Source: Hypomesus transpacificus
Lineage: Eukaryota > Chordata > Actinopteri > Osmeriformes > Osmeridae
Reading direction: 5' to 3'
Assembly: GCF_021917145.1 (NCBI RefSeq)
Contig: NC_061081.1
Coordinates: 1,966,562 to 2,030,561 of the forward strand
Length of the DNA: 64,000 nucleotides
Each line of letters starts with the position of its first letter. Position 1 is the first letter of the stretch. The notes beneath the pieces are model-generated. The model saw only the letters and a list, made by a program, of their open reading frames with translations. It made no database searches and was not told the origin of the DNA. Positions 54,524 to 64,000 of this stretch are shown piece by piece. The translations under genes and the position numbers were made by a program.

Positions 54524-56278
54524 GTTTATCTCTCGTCAGCGCTCAGGGCTATGGCAGTCCCAGGAAGTAAAGGAAGAAGACGAAACAGGATTAAAGCTTT
54601 TGCATGACACCAAGAGCATACACTCAATTTTGCATTACACGAAGAGCTTAAGTCTGCACTGGGGATCTATTGAACAACACCGACATCTTTTGTCATGATC
54701 CGTAAGATGTAAAGAACAAAATAACTTTGTTTCCAGGATCTGGAAACCAGAATTTATTTTTGAATCTGTACAAACATTCCGAGCTGTCATATAACCTTTC
54801 ATCAGAGCTTAATCTGTCACACCTGCCAATCTCAGGTAGATTTTGTCATTGTTGTTGGAATGTACGCATGAGGTACAGTATGTTACGGAGCCAGAAATAC
54901 AAGGTTTGGCATTTAGTTATTGCAATGCATTAACAACAGAGGCTCTCTGAGGCAGAGAGGAAAGCCAACTGACCTGAACAAACACCCAGACCCTCAGACT
55001 GTACCTCCTGTTTTCACCAAGTTACCATGAGTCAGTTACTGTGGTACTCTTGATTGGCAGGTGTAGTCTATGAGTACTAATGACTGCAGCCTTGGTGAGG
55101 TCATCTCGACTTCAGGGCAGGACGGGACAGGACGGCACAACACGATATAGTGCGTTTTGGAGCCGGGAGAGAATCCAGACACAATACTCAGAGATTCTCC
55201 CAATCATCAATAAAGTTTCAATGTGGTTCCCCGGGAGGACATCCCAGTAGCAGGTAACCAGAGTAACCTTTCCCATAGCAACGTGGCTCCTGCAGTGCCA
55301 GTCTGAGCACAAGCCCAAGATTCTGTAATCTACCGTAATTTAGCATTAGACCAGCCTACTAGTTGATTAAGACCAGCAGCACAGATTATAAAAGTTAATA
55401 CTGTAATTAAACAAGCTAATAAGTCAAAGGTGCCAAGTGTTACAAGGCAGATGGCATTACGGGTTGAGCCAGGTGGTTCACCTGAACGAACCCCTTAACG
55501 AAACATGTAGAATAAGAAGAGGAATGCTGACTTAAATCACTGGAACACACAGACATCTGAATTGTCTGTTTACATGTTACATATCACAGTTTACCATTAA
55601 AAGAATAACATTTACAGAGACGATATAAATATAAATACTGGTGTTTGTTTTTATTTTTGATCTTGCATAAACTTCCAACTTCAACGAGCATAAACTACAC
55701 ATTCAGCATATTCCCAAAGTAAAGTGTTGACCTGGCAAGCGACAACAGAAACCCTTTCTATCACAGGCCTAAAACATGTTGACCGTTCTTCCTATTGTTA
55801 TATGATTTACTAGCAAATCAAACACCGGTATGGAAAGCCCAGCCGACTACAGGCACAGCCAGTCTTCACAACTCTGTTGAAGGTGCGGACTGGCTGGGAT
55901 GATAATAGACCCTCTCACGTTTCTGCCTTCACACCTGACAACATAATGAGTTAGCTGGTTCTCCTGGTTTGGACTATCCACGTCTACTCAAGATAAGCCC
56001 TCAAACAGCGTGTCTACTTTCACATCTGATCTGGAAGTGAGACCGGACCCGGGCTGATCCCTGCACTCACCATTCAGACCACTTCCCTTCCGTTTCTCTA
56101 GAAAGGGCGGTCAGGCCACAAGAAGCCTACAAGAAAGAAGCCTGCTTACGTCATCTGGAGCTCATCACGCTGGAGGTGCCCTGTCGCCAGGGGTGGCATT
56201 GACATCCCCTTTAGCCGCTGCTTCAGACAGAGAAATCAACTAGAAGAACTGGAATTGGCCACTCCATGTTTACCAGGA

Positions 56279-56280
56279 GC

Positions 56281-56309
<29 letters not shown>
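56279..56309. repeat. Poly(C) homopolymer, about 31 bp
   Basis: This is an uninterrupted C run; its exact length is uncertain because such runs are often misread. Confidence 0.9.
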
Positions 56310-56311
<2 letters not shown>

Positions 56312-57179
56312 CTAATCAAATGGTCAAGCCTCCTCAGGCAATGGGTGTACTGAATGGCATTCATAATCTAATCATTGCCTACTTTAAAACATCAGTGTCA
56401 ATCACTTATAGTCTGACCTTCTCTCGTAAAGACCAGGAAACCCCAGAGGCTGTGATCACATCAACAGAGACAGTAAACAGACTAGACAGATGGAGATTAG
56501 CCATTATTAACAGACCCCAAAATCACATTACTGTAGCTCTGTTTTGTACTCACTGTCCTGACAGAGTATCCATGGGCTGTCACACAGATAAGGTGACACA
56601 ATAAGAAGCTACCCTCCAGCAGGACATGTCAAGGTCAACACCAAGCTGAATTGAACTCTCCCCCAAATGAACCAGGTTGAAACAGATGACCTCACACAAC
56701 CAATGGACGAGGGCGCAAATGGCCGTCCTGTGTGTGAACAAGTCCAACACAACAATCCCCCCCGCCTCGGGAGAATAAATAAACGAGGCAAGCCCAACGT
56801 CCCCCGTGAACTCGGAACGTTGAGACAGCAGGTCCTTGGTCTACTGTGCGGTACGAGCTGGCTTCAGGGGTTTGTGAGACTTCACAGGGCTTCAATGCTT
56901 CTTGCCACCGCAATCTACACAGGAGATTCGGAAGCCATTGTGAAATGTTCCTGTACGTCCGCTACAATAATAAACCCGAAGACTCAGATCTTCTACAGTA
57001 CCGCGGCAAGTCCTGCACAACCATACCACACCAGTGAACAGAATTCTATAGACGTGGTTTGTATTTGACACAGTAAAATGCATGACTAAAACTAAACTTG
57101 CAACACCATGTTGAAAAACATAGAACACCAAGTTCAAAGTAGAACTGAAAGTTGAACTGAATCATCATGAGAGGATATA

Positions 57180-57287
57180 GTTGAAACACACTGCCGATCA
57201 ATGCTGATGAACAGTTAACTACAGCTGAATTTAGTTGAAACACACTGCCGATCAATGCTGATGAACAGTTAACTACAGCTGAATTTT
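57180..57287. repeat. Perfect 54-bp tandem duplication
   Basis: The unit begins GTTGAAACACACTGCCGATC and occurs at 57,180-57,233 and 57,234-57,287 with no visible difference apart from its last base. Confidence 0.9.
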
Positions 57288-59585
57288 TTTATCATCAACA
57301 CCCTTAACCTCAACCACATTAAAAGAACTGGGATGGATCTGACAACATGTTTGTAACTACGGAGGTACATGTTATCCAGGCTATGGCAACAGAGTTTATC
57401 GTATCCATATTCTATAGTCAATAGAAAATAATCTAAACTTACCGGAATGTTTCAGTGGGTTCACAGGCTCAGTCACAGTGCAACAACAAAGTACTTGTCA
57501 ATGTTTAGTGGTGCAACTGTGTGTGTCTGTTCATGCAGATGTGTGGAGCCTATGTTTCTAAGTGTGGAAGAGTGCTCACCCTGCTAGACGCCAGTGGGAA
57601 CATGGATGTGTGATCACACCAGTGCACTAAGCTGCCCTCTTATGACTTGCTTCTCATGTGACCAATCTCCCATTTCCTCAGAGGATCAGGCCAATCACAG
57701 GCCTCGGCAACTGGCCCGCTGAGAAGGTACATTGAATCTCATTCGTCGCTTCCTCTTAACTTTCTTTCCCCATAAGACTGATCTCTAACATGCTTGTCCT
57801 TTGGGAAAACCTGTCCTATGACCAGACCAAGGCTATCTACGCAAATAAAACATAACAATAACATTAAATTCTGCAAATCATAATGATATCAAAAGCCAAA
57901 TCTATATCCAAAACTATATAATATTTTATGAGACAATTAGTAGCCTTGCTAACTTATTTCCTATGCCTGCATCTATCCAGGTAGCTGTTAATTAGTATGG
58001 TTGTTTATGGCATTTTAACAAGAAGACCTTTAAGCCACAGATAAAAGTTGATCCTTGAGGGCTAGATGTAGACAGATTGCAATGTGCCAAGCAGACAACC
58101 CATGAAGACATCACTTTTCTGTCATGTCGCTTTGACCTGACCTTTAGTCCAACTTGTTGGACACCTTTTAAGTTACTGGAAATCCTCATCCACCTAACCT
58201 CCAAGACTGAGGATGATGTGGCATATACGTGACGTTGGGATAAAAATGTTACATACTGGATTATTTCATCAAATGTAGTACTACATCAATGGCCTAATGA
58301 TACTGTATTCTCACTAATGATAGGAACTGCCAAACATCAAGATGAAGGAGTCAGCGGTGAAAGTATCAGAACAGCAGTTCAAAGTTGCAGAATAGCGGAA
58401 AATGCGCTAAACACAATAAACTAGAAAAACATTCCAGTATTGCTCAAACAAGACAAACATGACTATGTACAAGGTTGTCTAGTCTAGAAGGTAAACAACC
58501 ATTCACTCAATAGACTTTAGAGTGAATTACATCAGTAAATTGTGTGTTTGAGCGTGGTGAGTCAAGAGCTTTTGATCTTAGTTTTTTCAGTATTATCCCA
58601 AAATTAAGTTGAATGAAACGACAACCCATGAGGGGACATAAGTCAAAGTAAAACCATTGCTTTCCCGTGATACGAGTTCACTAAATACTTGAATCATTAA
58701 ATGGTAAAAACCGTCCCCAACCTGTCCTTGACCCGATAACTTACAAAACCTTAACTTATCTACAGATTGTTGTTCTTATCAGACAAGTTCACCAACATCG
58801 AGATACATTATCAACTTTGACATGAATGACCTAAACTGGCAGCACCTAGCCTACTAAATAAGACCTTATTGAGACTTAACAACCATTTCAGTTCCAGGAA
58901 AACGTTACTATGCCTCACCTATCTAATTTTGTGTTTGTCCGTTATTAATCCTACTCCGAGGGCCGCTTTCCAAAGAAACACAAGGTCCAGTCACGTAGCA
59001 TAGCGGCAAGAGGCAGGGGGCCAACTAACGATAAAAGCCAGGCCGACAACAGTCTGACCCGGTTTGGATATTGTCACCCCAACCCTGCGCCTCATCAAAC
59101 AAAAGAGCCCTGTTCCTCATACCCACTCAGACATTCCTTTCTTTCATATCACACATTAACAATGGGATATGTCGTGATGACCTTGTTTGGTTCCCTGATA
59201 TTGGTAACAGTCAGACCAAGTGTCCCAAAATGATGCAACATCGAAGTTGGGCTAGTAGGTTTATAGAGTACCAGTGTCCGTGTCTAGAATTTCGTGAGAT
59301 GGATGCAACCAAAACTGATTTTTGAACCCAACTATTTTCCTTTTCCTCTTTCCTTCAATCAAGAATTGAAGCAGCTTCAATCCTGCTTCTGACGGTCAAA
59401 ACTAAGATACTTTATAAGTGGGATGAAGGGTCATGTGCTGAACTACACGAGTTACAGTTATGGAAGAGTATTTCAAAGCTGCTAGCTAGCTCGGCTATCT
59501 TGTACAGTCTCGTAAAGCTGGCTTCAGAGGTCAAAGACAGAGTGAGCGATGGAGGAAGGCTCCAGATATGCAGAAGCATGCTTAC

Positions 59586-59900
59586 CTCACAACATTTAGC
59601 AAATAAGGTTCTTGATTTTTCGTTGATATCGATATCTCGCTATCTAACAATCATCAACAATATGCTAAAGAAAACTTTTAAGATTCAAATATCTACCGAC
59701 TGAAAGCCGACAAGGGTCTAAGTGAGCTGGCGTTTTCCCTTTACTCTGACGTTTAAGTAGACGTAAAACACCGCGGCCAATCAGAGACGCTCGTCTCCCC
59801 TTGACGCTTCTCGGCTCCTCCTCCAAATTCCGATTTTCATTGAGAATGTATTTCAACTCGACGCCTCAACGCGCCGCGCCGCTGTTGGTGTGAATACCCC
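59586..59900 (-). promoter_or_regulatory. slc31a1: Probable slc31a1 promoter and first exon
   Basis: A minus-strand donor (GTTGTGAG|GTAAGC) at 59,585/59,586 ends a non-coding exon. About 150-300 bp upstream in that orientation is a CpG-containing block (CGCGCCGCGCCGC, about 59,870-59,882) with an inverted CCAAT box (GGCCAATCAG, about 59,775). No other nearby start fits slc31a1. Confidence 0.45.
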
Positions 59901-60885
59901 ATTTTGTATCATAATTTCCGCCGCCACATGGGCATCTACAACTTCCCAAAATCGAAAGAACATGATGAACATGAACATATTTTAATATAACTGATTCTAG
60001 TGATAAACAACGACTCACAATGTATTCGATATTTAGTATAGACCTACTCCCCTATACTTTGTTTTGTGTGTAATTATGTCCAAACATTAATAATTATGTA
60101 TCTGCATCATCGCATCCACATGTCAAGTTCATAGAATGTAACAATAACAAACAATGCAGTCATTTGTTTTGAGAGGTAATACCTAGACATATGGAATTTT
60201 AGAATTAGAAATATTCTTAATGCACACAAACTACACAGAAGGTGTTGCTTTCCACCAAAACATTTAATTCCAGTATCTTGTTTCAATTTGTGAATGTTCC
60301 CTATTCATACAAGACCATACAGCCACAGGATGGAGAGGGAAAACAAATGGACAGCAGGTAAATGGGAACTACTGTGTTTCTGTCTCCACAAATATAACAA
60401 CAAAGACATGTGCATCAGATGTAAATAAACATCACATTGCATAGCAAGACCCACACGCACAGTCACAAACACACACTTTAACTTTCACAAAAATGGTCTT
60501 AATGATTCTGCCAGCCAATAAGAATGAACTACAGAGACAAAGACACTGCACCGTATCCAAAACTAAACTATCACCATTGAATGTGTTGAAACAAGCTGAA
60601 ACAATCATACTATATTCTTTACTTGAATCATACCATATTCTTGACATCTGTCTGACTGAACTGTGGGTGTCACTATCTCAACATATAATATACAGATTAT
60701 AACAATAGTGTTGATGAAAGTGGATTTATCAATACTAGAGAGACAAGATCAAATGGAGGAATGTGAAGGTAGATTATCATATAACATACTATGGTGCGTA
60801 TGGACATTGTGATCCGGTGCAAGGTGTGTCTGCCTCAGTTCAGTTTTTCCTTAGTTTAAGGGTTTAATGATAAACGAAAGTAGCG
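59901..60885. other. Spacer between slc31a1 and atp6v1g1, partly atp6v1g1 3' UTR
   Basis: AT-rich, with no coding exon or RNA gene seen. The atp6v1g1 3' UTR probably extends into it. Confidence 0.35.
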
Positions 60886-60938
60886 GGAGGGGGGGGGGGG
60901 GGGGGGGGGGGGAGGAGGAGGAGGAGGGGGGGGGGAGT
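60886..60938 (-). repeat. Poly(C)/CCT tract right after the atp6v1g1 stop codon
   Basis: On the sense strand the 3' UTR starts ACTCCCCCC, then (CCT)n, then a C run of about 22. The + strand reads G runs. Such tracts are candidate poly(C)-binding-protein sites in RNA and G-quadruplex sites in DNA. Confidence 0.85.
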
Positions 60939-62463
60939 CTATCCAGCGAAACGGTAGTTGGCATGGATCTCTGGCTTGATTTCACACACCATCTTCAGCA
61001 GGTTGCCCAGTACAGCCTCCCTGTTTTGCTGGTAGCTACTCTGGATGCAAGCCATCTTATCCACGGTCTCTTTGTCCACCTCCACAGCCGAGTTACCATG
61101 GGAACCAAGAGCCTATCAGAGTGCAAGATGATGCAGAGGGAGGTTAGTCACCTTGTAAGATGTTAATTAATTGATTATAATTTATCACAGCCCCTTCAAA
61201 TGCGCAGTATGAATGTGGATGCAATATAAGCATTGTTATACCCTGTCCTAAGCTCCTTTTACAAATGTAATGACTCAGTGCAATGACTCACCGCTGCCTC
61301 CTTGGTCTTGAACTCCTTCTCCCTCTGCAGGCGATACTGCTCAATCTCAGCCTGAGCCTCTTCCTTCGCCTGCTTCAGACGGCGATTCTTGCCTGATAAA
61401 AAAAAAAACATACATGGACACAATGCAGTCAGGGAACATGAAAAACATGAGTGCGCTGAATAGTTTGTGGTCATTAGGGCATGCAAAAAAACAATTACAT
61501 TATTTGTTTCCTGACTAAGTTTACTAAGTGCACTTGAACAGCCCTTTTTATGGCTGTGCACAACATGTCACAATGGGGATGATTTTTGTTAACAGATGTC
61601 AACACCTGACATCTAATCAAAAACCACTTATTTGATAGGAAATAAAAAGGGAAGTGAGGAAGATACATACTAGCTATACTAGACTAGTTTGCAACGTTGA
61701 AAGACATGGGGGTAGGAAAGAAATAAGGAACTTGTTTTTTGTAAAGTGACTCAATGTCATGTTACTGTAGAAAAAAAATGCATTATGGAAAAGTGAAAAA
61801 CCGACTAGCATGTTTACCTTAAATGTATTAATTTCTACCATTGTGAGGCACTGCCGTCTATTATTTGTTTTGACACAACACAGATAATTGCAAGATAGAA
61901 CCCAGAGTGGATTCTGAGTGATGAGTGGTAATGGAGGCCAAACTAACACGACTACGCCAGATTCCAGATATTTTAAGCCTTTGGCATTGTCTAATTTTGC
62001 GTTACCTTCGTTAGCAAAATGTGGAAATATTCATATTAAATTACAAAATGTAGCTAACAGTCAGTCATAGCTCTATGCTATTTTAGGTAGTTATTATAGC
62101 TAAGATCGATCAAGTGGATAATACCGAAGATGTCCTTCCTCACTGCCAAATATTGGGACAGATTCAATACAACTTTAAATAGAAGATGATCAAGTATTAC
62201 TAAATTACAATTTAGTATGGCAGACTGACGTTTCAAGATACAGTCAGTGAGGCCCAGCGGCCTCTCTCTACTCCTCTACAAGCTAGCTGAAGCTAATTGC
62301 TAGACTACTACTACAGACTGTAGCCGGCCAGCTAACTGCTGCTTGTCGTTAGCCATTCACTGACAGCTAGTTTCAACTTACGTTTGCGAGCTTCGGCCAC
62401 CTTTTCCGCAGCACGTTTTTCTGCTTGCAAGAGCTGTTGAATTCCCTGGGACTGACTCGCCAT
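60939..62463 (-). CDS. atp6v1g1: V-type proton ATPase subunit G1
   Basis: Exons 62463-62382, 61392-61292 and 61112-60939 give 118 residues, the same as human. [20 protein letters not shown] and [20 protein letters not shown] are nearly identical to the human subunit and form the long helix that pairs with subunit E in the peripheral stalk. The C-terminal part ([33 protein letters not shown]) is more variable. The protein joins the V1 ATPase head to the membrane V0 sector for acidifying endosomes and lysosomes. Phases agree at both introns. Confidence 0.95.
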
Positions 62464-62929
62464 TATTAGGTTCGTTAAAATATGTCAGTAAAGAGGAAAA
62501 AATAGCTGGTTTTAACAGATGATGTTGTGTTTGCAGCGAAGGTCGAGGAATTTACTGCAGTCAGCTGACAGCGCGTCACGTCGATGTCAGGCTCACACCA
62601 TGTGATTGGGAAAATTGGTTGGGTACACTTGTTTTGTGAACCGATGTGTCCCAGCTGTGTATTCCATTATCAGATAGCAATTCTGTTATGTGTGCTTGCG
62701 TCCCAAAATCTCCAAATAACGGTGGTGAGTATGGCTTAAAGACCCATTATTTCAATTACCCCACCAGAAAACAGTTGTAAGATAGCGAATAGAGAGACAG
62801 AGAGCATTTCAGCTTTGAATTGAGTCAAGTCTCTCAAGTCTCTGGCATTCGTCTTGAGACTCACGCGAAACATTTTACACGCTCTCGCGCAACACCTTGT
62901 GTTTCTATACTAACAGTATAGTTAGACCA
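62464..62929. other. atp6v1g1 5' flank
   Basis: A CpG-containing stretch with GCGTCACGTCGATGTC (about 62,572-62,587), a CRE/E-box-like site, lies about 110 bp upstream of the ATG and may be the promoter. Beyond it nothing is recognised. Confidence 0.35.
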
Positions 62930-63075
62930 TATATAGTATAGTTAGACCATATATTTAAATTTGAGATTCCGATTCCTATATGTTTATTGTATGCACCTTC
63001 CTGCCAAAGCAAATTCCTTGTCTGTGCAAACTTTCATGGTGAATAAATCCCTTTCTGATTCTGATTCTCATGCTG
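62930..63075 (+). repeat. Retroelement 3' end, same family as 1,722
   Basis: Ends CCCTTTCTGATTCTGATTCTCA. The block before it (GCACCTTCCTGCCAAAGCAA, CTTGTCTGTGCAAACTTTCA) matches the inverted copy at 1,748-1,860 almost base for base. A short tandem TATAGTTAGACCATATAT lies at its left edge. Confidence 0.6.
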
Positions 63076-63823
<748 letters not shown>

Positions 63824-63965
63824 GGCAAGAGAGCCAGAGCCTGAGCGGAAACCCCTCCCGAATCCCCAACTCCGGCAACCGAGCAAAGCTAAAGAAAAGA
63901 GGACTACCAAGGATTCAGGAAACACGGAGAAATACTCGAAGAGACAATAAACAATCATAAGAAAG
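63824..63965 (+). other. Possible non-coding first exon of a gene beyond the right edge
   Basis: Purine-rich, CpG-containing sequence after the microsatellite ends at an AAGAAA|GTGAGT donor-like site. It contains no ATG-led frame of note. This is based only on the donor and composition. Confidence 0.2.
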
Positions 63966-64000
63966 TGAGTGCAACATGTCACTGATTGTAGAAAGCTTCC

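Larger units (their letters stand above)
54524..59585 (-). other. slc31a1 first intron and upstream DNA
   Basis: An acceptor about 16 bases before the ATG (CCTGAG|CGCTGACG) indicates upstream non-coding exons. Donor-like sites on the minus strand near 57,437 (CATTCCG|GTAAGTTT) and 57,575 may mark alternative first exons. No coding exon is supported. Confidence 0.4.

Overview
The window is vertebrate nuclear DNA, almost certainly from a teleost fish. The genes are split by GT-AG introns, their proteins align along their length with remembered human proteins, and introns and spacers are full of (CA)n, (CT)n and (GA)n tracts, poly(C) runs, short inverted-repeat transposons of the hAT type and a tRNA-derived SINE of teleost type. 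No species is claimed. All identifications come from reading translated exons and recalling known proteins; no search was run.

Left third (1-34,060). A possible 3' coding exon of an unrecognised gene (2-310) is followed by repeats, a probable leftward first exon with an NRF-1-like site (about 1,290) and a degraded C2H2 zinc-finger fragment (2,363-2,581). Then come two genes in tandem on the + strand: prr14l (3,848-9,437; nine coding exons, Tantalus-type C-terminus) and pisd (12,477-31,986). pisd has two alternative 5' ends. One is a mitochondrial form from 12,477; the other starts at 18,548 and matches the alternative N-terminus known in human PISD. Both join the same six catalytic exons.

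Middle (34,060-44,966). cysrt1 (36,369-36,653) and rnf224 (43,444-44,401), both +, lie in repeat-rich spacers. They are near neighbours in human 9q34.3 as well.

Right third (44,967-64,000). prpf4 (-) and cdc26 (+) are head to head across a probable shared promoter, as in human 9q32. cdc26 and slc31a1 (-) are tail to tail, also as in human. atp6v1g1 (-) follows. The window therefore joins human 22q12 content (PRR14L, PISD) to human 9q32-q34 content. The genes are housekeeping functions with no common pathway: phosphatidylserine decarboxylation, splicing (U4/U6 snRNP), the anaphase-promoting complex, copper uptake and V-ATPase.

The most interesting hidden signal is a pair of 134-nt blocks in two introns of prpf4 (45,335-45,468 and 46,714-46,847). 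They differ at only four positions while one flank has diverged. On the sense strand both fold by eye as a hairpin-hinge-hairpin-ACA (H/ACA) small nucleolar RNA, with every box and stem kept. A second notable feature is a hAT-type element (8,511-9,163) that sits inside the 3' splice site of the last prr14l intron and appears to supply its branch point.
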